Below are positions 18,701 through 26,598 of a stretch of DNA of 64,000 bases, in pieces. The stretch comes from Brucella haematophila (GTDB lineage Bacteria > Pseudomonadota > Alphaproteobacteria > Rhizobiales > Rhizobiaceae). Where the stretch lies: assembly GCF_005938105.1 (NCBI RefSeq), contig NZ_VCPE01000018.1, forward strand, positions 1-64,000. Reading direction: 5' to 3'. The position numbers were made by a program, and so were the translations under genes. The notes under the pieces are model-generated. The model made no database searches. It saw only the letters and a list, made by a program, of their open reading frames with translations, and was not told where the DNA came from. The stretch's first letter is position 1. Each line of letters opens with the position of its first letter.

Positions 18701-19465
18701 ACGCTTTTTTGGCAGATCGGAGAGTTGGTACGAACCGGTCGAGGGTTCGGTTTTACTTCACGGAGCGCTACTGAAGCCGCGCTGATCGGGCGCTGGCACG
18801 AGGTAGCCGGCTGGTGGTTGCAACGCGAGGGCGCTCCACCGCCGCCGCCAGCGGAGTTGAGACGTTGGCAGGGATTTGTTGCGAACAATCTGGAGTTTCG
18901 TCTCGGGGTGGCCGTCGGCGCTGCCGTTGCAGAAGCGTGGAATGCTGGTGCGGGCGAACTTGAGGTGCCGAGTCTAGAAACGTGGCGGGCAACTAGCGGC
19001 CTGCCATGGATCGGATTCTGGTTCCGCGAACTGTTACGATGGGGAACACTGGATCCGTTTGTCGCCTTTGCGCTCGCACAGGGGATAGTCGGCACAAGGG
19101 ACGAAGGCGCCGCACGGCGTGTGGATTATGACATATGGTTGGTTCAACGGGGCACCCCGATCTCAGATGAGGACTTGATCGACCCACAGCTCTTTCTCGA
19201 ATGGCACAGGTCGTTGCCAAAGCCGGATCGGGCCGCAGCAGCACCCAGCACGGTGAGCGCAAGCTTCACGGAAGTGGAAGGGAAACTAAGCCGGTACGCG
19301 GTGCGACCAGTGCCAGCTCCTGATGGCGTCATCTGGCTGGATCCAGCAGGCTTTCAGATTGCACAAAGCTCATCGATCCCTGGCGACCCCGAGGTGAATG
19401 CATCAAGACGAGATTATGAACTGGTGAATGATACCTTTGGTGTCCGAATAGTGCGAACGTACTAA
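15773..19465 (+). CDS. large Ski2-like superfamily 2 helicase, HamB-like
   Basis: This 1230-residue protein has motif I TPTGSGKT (about 334-341), motif II DEAH (447-450), a GVNLPFDLIILPS region before motif VI, and AGRAGRPG (about 742-749), the Ski2-like arrangement also present in HamB. About 330 residues precede the helicase core and about 480 follow it; both are helical with many Trp and Arg and match nothing I recognise. This is clearly longer than a usual HamB. ATG 15773 is chosen because it overlaps the nuclease stop as in a coupled pair; the frame is open to 15740. It probably senses aberrant DNA and controls the nuclease partner. It is the last gene of the plus-strand run, and no strong terminator follows. 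Confidence 0.7.
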   Translation: MAELDEDRRALAERFRLTHAIENALTSQQARLFVRSIQNSWGVQPLAWTQSQSIELFSEARRLLHAAGIFEDTDGSDSEAATSCYRRAGELLEWLSRSRDEVTREVPAEILAAGAYQLAGLPAMATGILRLSKVDGAGGIIGAFLSCNFDSVLERTAVFWRDNADLTGRDGSARLLNAAEDSATGFPPQTSKPDQEWDAEEDDVPREAPFSPIAWYIVVETVRTLGLLAEGLRRGEQDRTGLALEKLKALVEVATRWANDETWIMLRLLFAAAERFARNNLHRRAAVLITDTVTAGERLSRFAREQFGRGRGVLWASQIKGLERLAAGNAFALCTPTGSGKTMVANLALVKELLLTPPEPGAPGRLALYLVPSRALAGEVEAKLSAEFRGEDIVVTGLYGGTDWGITDNWLTTETPTVLIATVEKAEALMRYVGRLLIHRLALLIIDEAHQVVVAGTPKTMRDLAAHGDRSMRLESLVSRILVLKPNIARIALTAVAGGAAPPVSRWIEDDEAANPVGLGYRSSRQLVGVLECRPKQSPFITLELNNGQPLYVRGRDAPVFLALGLPPMPDPPAGVKNSLHHYVQIHALWTALHLAPSGRRILVSVTQGPDRVMRRYADAFDLTGWSAIAPFAPKTEYAQRLFDEARAACVDYCGEGSSEVRLLDHGIATSHGQMPQRLRRLMVELIDKQVCPITVATATLTEGVNLPFDLIILPSLERIVEFGTNGAPVTDIIPTSEFRNLAGRAGRPGAADAMEGLTLVCVPITNSATAASKQNEQRRQRDAYVANLNRMLHLLALEESADLVVYAPLQTLLVSIWTKLRDYFGLRTVADLHDFLEQTMPEGVGTDLGVGSSALLDLLGDSLDELDGVIIAAIDEVDRLEGLPPASLEAALSRVWQRTFTRYSSAVEAWMEAAFIKRGQAVVERLYPDPIQRRTLYQIGFTPFVGRQFQQVSPQINAALKEAVDYGRRSPEARFTLFWQIGELVRTGRGFGFTSRSATEAALIGRWHEVAGWWLQREGAPPPPPAELRRWQGFVANNLEFRLGVAVGAAVAEAWNAGAGELEVPSLETWRATSGLPWIGFWFRELLRWGTLDPFVAFALAQGIVGTRDEGAARRVDYDIWLVQRGTPISDEDLIDPQLFLEWHRSLPKPDRAAAAPSTVSASFTEVEGKLSRYAVRPVPAPDGVIWLDPAGFQIAQSSSIPGDPEVNASRRDYELVNDTFGVRIVRTY

Positions 19466-20092
19466 CAATGCGCATTAATGAGATGGTATTACTGTTTGGT
19501 ACTATTGCAGTATTTTCGTCGATCTGAGCGCACCAAAAGTGTCATCCGTGTGTGGCCGTTGTGGGTTGATGAATGAGGAATTGCTTTCGGGAGCGGTGAC
19601 GAGCCCAGCTAGAATGAATTAAATTGGCGGGCGAAGCAGAGTTCGATGGCCATCAGTTGGCTCCGCCATCCCTCTATGACTTATTTTGGAGGGTCATGGA
19701 GGGCTATGGAGTAGATATAGTTCTCATCGCTATCTCGCATGGCCCGCCATTTCCCCCCTTTTTGTTTTCTGTTGCAGCGCCAAAGCTGGGACAATGTTCT
19801 GGGCGCTTGAGTTCAGTTTGCGGCAGTATCGTCCGTCGCATAAATCGCGACTCGACAGTTTTTCTTGTATTTAAGTTCATTTATCAATTATAATACAGAT
19901 TTTTTATCAAGTTCATATGAATTATACTAAATTTTAGATTCTAATATATAATGTATATTAATTTTTAGGGTGAAATAGAAATCAGAATTATAAAAGATAA
20001 CATTGATTTTATTTAATGATTATTATGATATCCATTCATTTATTGTTCATCGCGGGTTGGGTAGCGTGAGTTCATCACGAAAGGAGAATATC
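19466..20092. other. AT-rich non-coding junction at the island edge
   Basis: There is no gene I trust here; frames at 19624-19893 lack a ribosome site. The stretch 19880-20040 is much richer in A and T than anything on either side. It separates the defence genes from ordinary chromosomal genes and may be the right boundary of the island. No tRNA gene, integrase remnant or obvious attachment repeat was seen. Confidence 0.5.
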
Positions 20093-20398
20093 ATGTTCAA
20101 GAAGATCCTACTCGCAGCTGTTGCTCTGTCGTTCATTGGCGCGCCGTTGGCGCAGGCTCGTGATAACCAGCCTCAGCGCAAGCCAGCGGCACATCAGGTT
20201 CAGGCCAAGAAGCAGCCTGCCAAGGGCTGGTCTAAGGGGCAGCGTTTCAACAATTCGCGTCATAGCCAAGTCACCGACTACAAGCGCTATGGACTTCGTG
20301 CTCCGGGCAAGGGCCAGCATTGGGTCAAGGTCGACAATCAGTATCTTCTGATTACGGCGGCGACCGGTCTTATCGCTGGTGTGATGGCTGCTCGGTAA
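20093..20398 (+). CDS. RcnB-like small periplasmic protein
   Basis: This 101-residue precursor has a signal peptide (about 1-22, ending APLAQA) and a mature part with many Lys, Gln and Arg. The C-terminal pattern, a Tyr-Gly-Leu-Arg-x-Pro stretch followed by HWVKVDNQYLLI and a short hydrophobic end, is that of RcnB-like proteins. RcnB in Escherichia coli takes part in nickel and cobalt homeostasis; many paralogues elsewhere are uncharacterised. AGGAG lies 8 bases before ATG 20093. The gene stands alone and ends in an intrinsic terminator. No metal-binding cluster is evident, so the metal role is only by family. Confidence 0.8.
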   Translation: MFKKILLAAVALSFIGAPLAQARDNQPQRKPAAHQVQAKKQPAKGWSKGQRFNNSRHSQVTDYKRYGLRAPGKGQHWVKVDNQYLLITAATGLIAGVMAAR

Positions 20399-20446
20399 TT
20401 CGAGCACGAGAATTAGGACGGTGAATGCCGTCTTCACTCAATGATC

Positions 20447-20484
20447 AGCGCCCGGGTTCTTCTTTGAGCTCGGGCGCTTTTATT
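20447..20484 (+). terminator. terminator between rcnB-like gene and fhuB
   Basis: AGCGCCCGGG, a 12-base loop and CTCGGGCGCT are followed by TTTATT on the plus strand. It serves the RcnB-like gene and lies between two convergent genes. Confidence 0.85.
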
Positions 20485-20497
20485 GACGGATTGGCAA

Positions 20498-22477
20498 TTA
20501 GCGCGATTGTTTGCGCATGAGCATGATGAAGAGTGGTGTACCGATAAACGCGGTTACGATGCCTGCCGGAATTTCCTGCGGTGCGAAGATTGCCCGGCCC
20601 AGCATATCGGCCAGAACTGTTAGCACTGCGCCGATCAGCGCCGTCACTGGCAGCAAATGCCTGTAGCGCGCGCCGCAACAAAGGCGCGCTGCATGTGGCG
20701 CAATCAACCCCGCGAAGCCAATCGCTCCAACAGCGGACACCGCGCCCGCCACGGAAAGGGCGGCAAGCAGCAGCATCCACAAACGGGTGATTGCAGTGTT
20801 GACGCCGAGCGATTCAGCCGCATCGCGACCGAGCGCCAGAATATCGAGGCGTTTGGCGAATGCCATTGAAACGGCGATGAGCATAAGCCAGGGGGCAAGT
20901 GCTGCCACATCCTGCCAGTTGCGCCCATGTGTGGAGCCAGCGAGCCAGGCAAGCGCTTCGGCAATCTGAAGCTTCGCTTCAATCACCACAATTGTACTCA
21001 GTGCTGAAAGGCTGGCCGCGACGGCAAGTCCGGTCAGTGCTGTGCGTGTCGGTGACAGGTTTTTGCCGAGCAGGCTCAACAGCACAACCACAAGGCAAGC
21101 ACCGCCTGCCGAGAAAAGGGCAAAGAGTGCGCTACCGGGAATGATACCGCCGAGTAGTGCGACGAGGCTTGCAAGCGCTGCGCCTTGTGCAAGGCCCAAT
21201 GTCTCTGGGCCGGATAGTGGATTGCGGGTCACGGCCTGCAACAATAATCCCGCCACTGCGAGCAAAGCGCCTGCGCCCATGGCCACGAACACGCGCGGCG
21301 CGCGTAGCGCCTCGATCGCCTGCCAGTCGATGTCGCGTCGGGCAATTCCGTCGCCGAAAAGAAGCCCGGCCAGAAGAACCGCGACCAGAAGTGCGCCGAG
21401 GCTCGCATAAAGCGCGGTCGGCCGCTTGAATATGGTTTTACCCAGAATCTGTGCGGGGCTGGCCGTTGCTTCAGTCTTCATGCGGCGCAATACGAAGATC
21501 AGCGCCGGTGCTGCAAAGCAGGCGGCCAGAATGCCTGTCGGGATGATTGTGCCCGCGCTGCTCAGCCATTGTGCTGCAATGTCGGCTGAAAGCAGCGCAA
21601 CGGCTCCCCACAGGCAAGCGGCGGGCAAAAGCACATTGTGTCGAACCATGCCGGTGGCGCGCAGCAAATTGGGCACTGCCAGACCAATGAAGCCAATGGG
21701 CCCGGCGATGGTGACGGCGGCGCCCGATAGCACGATTGTTGCAAGAAGGCCGATCAGTGCCGTCGCTTTGCCCAACCCAAGGCTTGCCGCCATGTCGCTG
21801 CCGAGCGCCATAACATCGAACTGGCGGGCGAGGGCAACGAGCAGCAAAATTGCGGCGACGATAAAGGGAGCGAGCGGCGCAACCTTGCTCCAGCCGGTTT
21901 GTTCCAACATGCCTGACGACCAAAGGATAATGCCGGATGCGCGATCATCCGCAATCAGGATGATGGCGGAGGAGAGCGCCGAAAAGGACAGTGAGACCGC
22001 TACACCCGCCAGTGCAAGCCGAACCGCTTGGGCACGCAATCCGCCGCCCACCAGCAGGCATAATGTTCCGCCAAGCGCACCGCCGATGATGGTGGCGAGA
22101 AAGCCCGGAAAGGCAAAGGGAAGCAGCAGGCTGGAAATAACCAATGCCAATTGTGCGCCGCTGGTGACCGCCAGAATGTCCGGTGCGGCAAGTGGATTGC
22201 GCAAAATGGTTTGCATTACCGTGCCTGCGGCAGCAAGGGCTGAGCCGACCAATATGGCTGCAACTGCGCGGGGCAGGCGAATGGTCTCGATGATGATCTG
22301 CGCCAGGGATTGCGGGCGCGATGGTGACTGCAAGACATCCTGTAAGGTGACATTGCCGCTACCGATGACGAGTTCGACAGCTGTCAGCGCGACGAGCAGC
22401 AGGATTGCCAGAACAACAATGCCTACAGTGAAGGTCGCCGTTTTCGTCTGGTTCGACGCCAGAGGTTGCGCGGTCAT
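20498..22477 (-). CDS. fhuB: Fe(3+)-hydroxamate ABC transporter permease FhuB
   Basis: This 659-residue inner membrane protein is built from two tandem FecCD permease domains (about 1-335 and 345-659), the fused form typical of FhuB. Each half contains the family core, seen as IRLPRAVAAILVGSALAAAGT with MQTILRNPLAAPDIL in the first and LRAPRVFVAMGAGALLAVAG with LLQAVTRNPLSGPETLG in the second. It moves siderophore-bound iron from the periplasm. Its start overlaps the stop of the ATPase gene (ATGA), so the two form an operon. No periplasmic binding protein or outer membrane receptor lies next to it in this window. Confidence 0.93.
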   Translation of the reverse strand: MTAQPLASNQTKTATFTVGIVVLAILLLVALTAVELVIGSGNVTLQDVLQSPSRPQSLAQIIIETIRLPRAVAAILVGSALAAAGTVMQTILRNPLAAPDILAVTSGAQLALVISSLLLPFAFPGFLATIIGGALGGTLCLLVGGGLRAQAVRLALAGVAVSLSFSALSSAIILIADDRASGIILWSSGMLEQTGWSKVAPLAPFIVAAILLLVALARQFDVMALGSDMAASLGLGKATALIGLLATIVLSGAAVTIAGPIGFIGLAVPNLLRATGMVRHNVLLPAACLWGAVALLSADIAAQWLSSAGTIIPTGILAACFAAPALIFVLRRMKTEATASPAQILGKTIFKRPTALYASLGALLVAVLLAGLLFGDGIARRDIDWQAIEALRAPRVFVAMGAGALLAVAGLLLQAVTRNPLSGPETLGLAQGAALASLVALLGGIIPGSALFALFSAGGACLVVVLLSLLGKNLSPTRTALTGLAVAASLSALSTIVVIEAKLQIAEALAWLAGSTHGRNWQDVAALAPWLMLIAVSMAFAKRLDILALGRDAAESLGVNTAITRLWMLLLAALSVAGAVSAVGAIGFAGLIAPHAARLCCGARYRHLLPVTALIGAVLTVLADMLGRAIFAPQEIPAGIVTAFIGTPLFIMLMRKQSR

Positions 22478-23316
22478 TCCGCGTTCCGCTCATGTTCGGC
22501 GGATGGCTGAACGGTTGGATCATTGACCCAGCGGGGCATGCAGAACGGGATCGGTAAAACCGGATGCGCCGTCACTTCGATGTCGAAATCGAAAGCTTCT
22601 CTAAGGCGCTCTGTTGTGAAAACGCTTTCGGGACTACCGGAGGCCATCAAGTGGCCTTTGCGCATCAAAATGACATCGTCGGCCAGTTCCAGCACCTGAT
22701 TGAGATCGTGCAGAACGGCTACGATGGTCAGGCCATGATCGCGGTTGAGCTGCTTGAGCAGTGTCAGCAGTTCAGCCTGATGGCGAATGTCGAGAAAATT
22801 TGTCGGCTCATCGAGAAACAGGACTGACGGTTCCTGTGCGAGAGCCAACGCCACCCAGGCGCGCTGGCGTTCGCCACCAGAGAGAGAAGCCACCTGACGA
22901 TGACGCAGGGCATGCAGGCCCGTTTGCGTGATGGCGCGTTCGATAGCCTGGCGGTCATGATCGCCGAGACGGGAAAACAGGCCGCGATGCGGATGACGTC
23001 CGTTTTCGACCAGTTCTTCTACGGTCAGGCCAGCGGGGACTTCCGGCATTTGCCCCAGCACGGCGATCTTGCGGGCGAGATCAATACGTTTCAGACGGTT
23101 GATGTCTTCCCCGTCGAAAAGGACTTGACCGCTCGTTGGCGTTTGAAGACGCGCCATGCTGCGCAAGAGCGTGCTTTTGCCTGAACCGTTGGCTCCGCAA
23201 ATGACAGTTATGCGCCCGGCCTGAACCGAGGCATCAACCGAGTTCAGAGCCATCGCGCCGTCAAAACTGACGGAAACGCCAACCGTCCTGATGATTGCTT
23301 TGTCCTGCGTGGCCAT
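22474..23316 (-). CDS. fhuC: iron-siderophore ABC transporter ATP-binding protein FhuC
   Basis: This 280-residue ATPase has a Walker A motif GANGSGKST near residue 40, signature LSGGERQRAW, Walker B VLFLDEPTNFLD and a switch His in VAVLHDLNQ. It has the length and sequence style of the FepC/FhuC group. It energises the FhuB permease encoded just downstream with a 4-base overlap. The region upstream (23317-23396) is short and A/T-poor; no Fur box was recognised with confidence. Substrate is inferred from the fused permease partner. Confidence 0.92.
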   Translation of the reverse strand: MATQDKAIIRTVGVSVSFDGAMALNSVDASVQAGRITVICGANGSGKSTLLRSMARLQTPTSGQVLFDGEDINRLKRIDLARKIAVLGQMPEVPAGLTVEELVENGRHPHRGLFSRLGDHDRQAIERAITQTGLHALRHRQVASLSGGERQRAWVALALAQEPSVLFLDEPTNFLDIRHQAELLTLLKQLNRDHGLTIVAVLHDLNQVLELADDVILMRKGHLMASGSPESVFTTERLREAFDFDIEVTAHPVLPIPFCMPRWVNDPTVQPSAEHERNAE

Positions 23317-23396
23317 AGGCTTCCAAACGACATGTTCTTCGATGCCGTGTGATAGACAAGAGGATACGGCTCCGCAAGTTTTCTAGAGCATTCCAG

Positions 23397-24317
23397 TTAA
23401 GATTGAATCGTCGGGACGTTTGCATTGTCCAATGGACGCTCTGCCGACAGGTGGTCGATCAGTGCACGCGCCGATGAGGTCAGCTCATCCAGCGAACGTA
23501 TGCACAGCGACAAATGCCGCGTGGCCCATGCATCCGTCAGCGGTATTGGCACGATGCTGGTTGTTGTCATCATACGGTGCGCAACCAGTTCCGGAATGAT
23601 CGCCAGACCGACGCCTACGGCGACCATCGGGCAAATGCTCTCAAATGTACGCAGCCGCGTGCGCGTCTTCAGCTTGACGCCAAGACGTGCCGCATGGGTT
23701 TCAATGTGATTGTAGAGGGCACCTGAATAGAGCCCGATAAACGGTTCATGCAGCGCATCGGCGAGACAGGCCGATTTTCTGGCGGCGAGGGGATGGTCTG
23801 GTCCCGTAATCAGAACCAGTCGGTCGATGGTGAAGGGGAGGAGTGTCAGTCCAGCGGTATCGACAGCGTCCGACAATATGCCGATCTCGACAAAGCCGCC
23901 GGAAACAGATTTTGCAATTTCCGCGCTCTGCCGTTCTTTCAGCTCAACATCGATTTGCGGATTGTCGGCCATAAACCGGGCAAGTCGCGTCGGGAGATAT
24001 TCGGTAACGGAAGCCGTATTGGCCGCCACGCGCACGGTTGAACGCATGCCCTTGGCATGGGCGATCAGATCGGTATGCATATCGGTCATCTGGCGCAACA
24101 CGATGCGCGCATGATGCGCAAGCGCTTCCCCCGCCGCAGTGAGCGTAACACCACGTCTGCCGCGTTCGAGAAGCTTGACCTCGCCAATGGTTTCCATATC
24201 GCGCAAGCGTTCGCTTGCGGAGGGCAGGGCTAGCCCCACTTCCGCAGCGCCGTGCGTAATGCTTCCGGCGTCGGCAACGGCGATGAAAAGGCGAAGGTCT
24301 GTAAGGTCGAAACGCAT
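23397..24317 (-). CDS. LysR-family transcriptional regulator
   Basis: This 306-residue protein has an N-terminal helix-turn-helix (about 1-60, with FIAVADAGSITHGAAEVGLA and SASERLRDME) and a periplasmic-binding-like effector domain (about 90-295). It is divergent from a TauE/SafE permease gene, the usual setting for a LysR protein that controls its neighbour. A 15-bp-arm palindrome lies between the two start codons. The effector is unknown; TauE/SafE partners often move sulfonates or small organic anions. Confidence 0.9.
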   Translation of the reverse strand: MRFDLTDLRLFIAVADAGSITHGAAEVGLALPSASERLRDMETIGEVKLLERGRRGVTLTAAGEALAHHARIVLRQMTDMHTDLIAHAKGMRSTVRVAANTASVTEYLPTRLARFMADNPQIDVELKERQSAEIAKSVSGGFVEIGILSDAVDTAGLTLLPFTIDRLVLITGPDHPLAARKSACLADALHEPFIGLYSGALYNHIETHAARLGVKLKTRTRLRTFESICPMVAVGVGLAIIPELVAHRMMTTTSIVPIPLTDAWATRHLSLCIRSLDELTSSARALIDHLSAERPLDNANVPTIQS

Positions 24318-24332
24318 GCTTGTTTATCGCCG

Positions 24333-24367
24333 ATATTATGCCTTCGGTAAAGCCGAAGGCAGAATAT
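24333..24367. promoter_or_regulatory. palindromic operator between lysR and tauE-like genes
   Basis: ATATTATGCCTTCGG (24333-24347), spacer TAAAG, then CCGAAGGCAGAATAT (24353-24367): 14 of 15 arm positions pair. Its placing in the divergent intergenic region and its A/T-rich ends fit a LysR recognition site. Confidence 0.7.
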
Positions 24368-24413
24368 GGAAATTCCGCATTTCGCAAAACGGGGATTTCT
24401 CTATAGCGGAAGA

Positions 24414-25175
24414 ATGACCCAATCAGCCGCACTTATCGTCACGATTAGCCTCACTTTCCTTGGCGCTGGCTTTGTCAAAGGCCTGACCGGCATGGGATTG
24501 CCAACCGTTGCCATGGGTGTGTTGGGCGCGCTGATCTCACCTTTGACAGCAGCAAGCCTGCTTATTGTTCCGTCATTCATTACGAATGTCTGGCAGCTTC
24601 TGGCCGGGCCAAGTTTTCGTGCGCTGGCTCTGCGCCTTTGGGCCATGATGGTGGCAATCATAGTCGGAACGTGGATCGGCACCTTCATGCTGGTCGACGG
24701 CGAGACGAGCCTGACCACCGCGCTGCTCGGTGCATGCCTGGTCATTTATGCTGGGTATACGCTGCTGGCCCGACAGTGGCACGTAGCGGCTCGGCACGAA
24801 GTCTGGCTCTCGCCGCTGATCGGTCTTCTGACTGGCTTGATCGCCGGTGCGACCGGCGTGTTCGTCATCCCCGCTGTTCCCTATCTTCAGGCGCTGGGGC
24901 TGAAGAAAGACGATCTGGTGCAGGCATTGGGATTGTCGTTCACGGTGTCGACCATTGCGCTTGCTCTCGGGCTTTCCTCGCGGCAGGCCTATAGCGGCGA
25001 TATTCTTCTCATTTCGCTCGCCGCCGTCCTGCCAGCGCTGGCAGGCATGGCGCTTGGGCAGGTTTTTCGCCAGAAAATAAGTCCGGAACGGTTTCGCCTC
25101 TGGTTTCTTGTCGGGCTTATGCTATTGGGAACGGAAATGCTGGTGAGACCGATATTCTTGATAAGCTTTCAATAG
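24414..25175 (+). CDS. TauE/SafE family membrane permease
   Basis: This 253-residue protein has about eight membrane segments and the TauE/SafE (DUF81) pattern: GAGFVKGLTGMGLPTVAMG near the start and the related repeat LTGLIAGATGVFVIPAVPYL in the second half. Such proteins export or import small anions such as sulfoacetate or sulfite. ATG 24414 is preferred over the in-frame upstream start at 24366 because GCGGAAG precedes it and because the family starts there. The divergent LysR gene suggests induction by the substrate. Confidence 0.88.
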   Translation: MTQSAALIVTISLTFLGAGFVKGLTGMGLPTVAMGVLGALISPLTAASLLIVPSFITNVWQLLAGPSFRALALRLWAMMVAIIVGTWIGTFMLVDGETSLTTALLGACLVIYAGYTLLARQWHVAARHEVWLSPLIGLLTGLIAGATGVFVIPAVPYLQALGLKKDDLVQALGLSFTVSTIALALGLSSRQAYSGDILLISLAAVLPALAGMALGQVFRQKISPERFRLWFLVGLMLLGTEMLVRPIFLISFQ

Positions 25176-25328
25176 CGGAAGAATTTTCTTTTCCCCTCCG
25201 ATACATACGGATTTGCTTTCTTGTTCGCATATGTCGGAGACAGGATACTCACGCTCATCAATAGCGGGATCGGTTGCAGTTCCCGGGAAAGCTTGGAATA
25301 GACAGGCCGCTTCTGGCTGCAGTGTGAC

Positions 25329-26462
25329 ATGACCCGACAGAAATCTCCTGACCATAACGGGTCGCCTGTGTCGCGATTCCGGCTGTTTAATCCGCTTCTT
25401 GCGGGTGCGACGCTGCGTGAGCGCGCGATTGCCTGCATTGGGGCGCTGGTTGGCATCGCTCTCACCGGTTTTGTCTCGGGTCTTCTGCTCGGTAACGGTC
25501 CGCATCTGCCCTTGATCGTCGCGCCCATCGGCGCATCGGCGGTGCTGCTGTTTGCCGTGCCAAACAGTCCACTCGCACAACCATGGTCGATCATCGGCGG
25601 CAATACGATTTCCGCGCTGGTCGGCGTGATTGTCGCTCGCTATGTCAGCGACCCAGCTCTTGCTATCGGGCTTGGCGTTTCGCTTGCAATCGCCGCCATG
25701 TCGGTCACGCGCAGTCTGCATCCGCCCGGCGGCGCTGCTGCGCTGACGGCTGTGCTTGGCGGTCAGGCGGTCGCAAGCTGGGGCCTGTGGTTTCCGCTCG
25801 TGCCGGTCGGTTTCAATTCCTGTCTGCTGGTGGGGGTGGGCATCCTGTTCCACAAGCTTGCCCGGCGGAAATATCCGCACAATGCGGCTACTGCGCCAGT
25901 GAGCCTGCACGAGACCAAGGACTTGCCGCCTTCGGTGCGAACCGGCATTCGGGAAGAGGATATCGATGAAGCGCTGAACACGCTGGATGAGAGCTTCGAC
26001 ATCGACCGCAACGATCTTGGCCGGTTGTTGCGGCAGGTGGAATTGCAGGCATCGATCCGCGCCCACGGCGATCTGACTTGTGCCGACATCATGTCACGCG
26101 ATGTTATCAGCATTGGTGAAACCGATTCCGGCGATCAGGCCCGCAATTTGCTGTTGCGCCATCGTATCCTGACCTTGCCTGTGACGGGTTCCGATGGGCG
26201 TTTGACCGGTATGGTTGGCCTGCGTGAATTGATCCAGCCGGGCGAAAGCCTGAAAGATCATGTGATCCCGGCCATTACGGCTGGGCCGGATGATGCCGCA
26301 TTGAGCCTGCTTCCAGTTCTGACCGATGGTCTTACCCATGTGGCTGTCATCGTGGACGAGAACAGATTTGTGGTCGGCGTCGTGTCGAAAAGCGATCTTC
26401 TCAGCGCCATTGCACGCGTTTTGCCGCAAGCGGCGCTACCTTCCATTCGGGCCGCAGCCTGA
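25329..26462 (+). CDS. HPP-family membrane protein with tandem CBS domains
   Basis: This 377-residue protein has four or five membrane segments in the N-terminal half with the HPP signature (SLHPPGGAAALTA, about 135-147), then a cytosolic linker and two CBS domains (about 245-300 and 315-370; CADIMSRDVISIG, then LTHVAVIVDENRFVVGVVSKSDLL). HPP proteins are implicated in nitrite transport in chloroplasts and cyanobacteria; bacterial HPP-CBS forms are mostly untested. CBS pairs usually sense adenosyl nucleotides. The gene seems monocistronic, 153 bases after the permease. Confidence 0.88.
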   Translation: MTRQKSPDHNGSPVSRFRLFNPLLAGATLRERAIACIGALVGIALTGFVSGLLLGNGPHLPLIVAPIGASAVLLFAVPNSPLAQPWSIIGGNTISALVGVIVARYVSDPALAIGLGVSLAIAAMSVTRSLHPPGGAAALTAVLGGQAVASWGLWFPLVPVGFNSCLLVGVGILFHKLARRKYPHNAATAPVSLHETKDLPPSVRTGIREEDIDEALNTLDESFDIDRNDLGRLLRQVELQASIRAHGDLTCADIMSRDVISIGETDSGDQARNLLLRHRILTLPVTGSDGRLTGMVGLRELIQPGESLKDHVIPAITAGPDDAALSLLPVLTDGLTHVAVIVDENRFVVGVVSKSDLLSAIARVLPQAALPSIRAAA

Positions 26463-26598
26463 TATCTGAATAGGGCCAGATGTTCCTGTTTTTAGCTGTT
26501 TCCGGCAACGCCTCTCAAGGCTCTGCCGGAAATACGCTATTGAATAAAAAGCAGATTTTGGGCAGGGTCGACTCCCAAGACAATGTCGGTGAGTGAAA

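Noticed and set aside
19624-19893. 89-codon frame in the junction region
   Set aside because: No start signal and a C-terminus running into AT-rich non-coding DNA.
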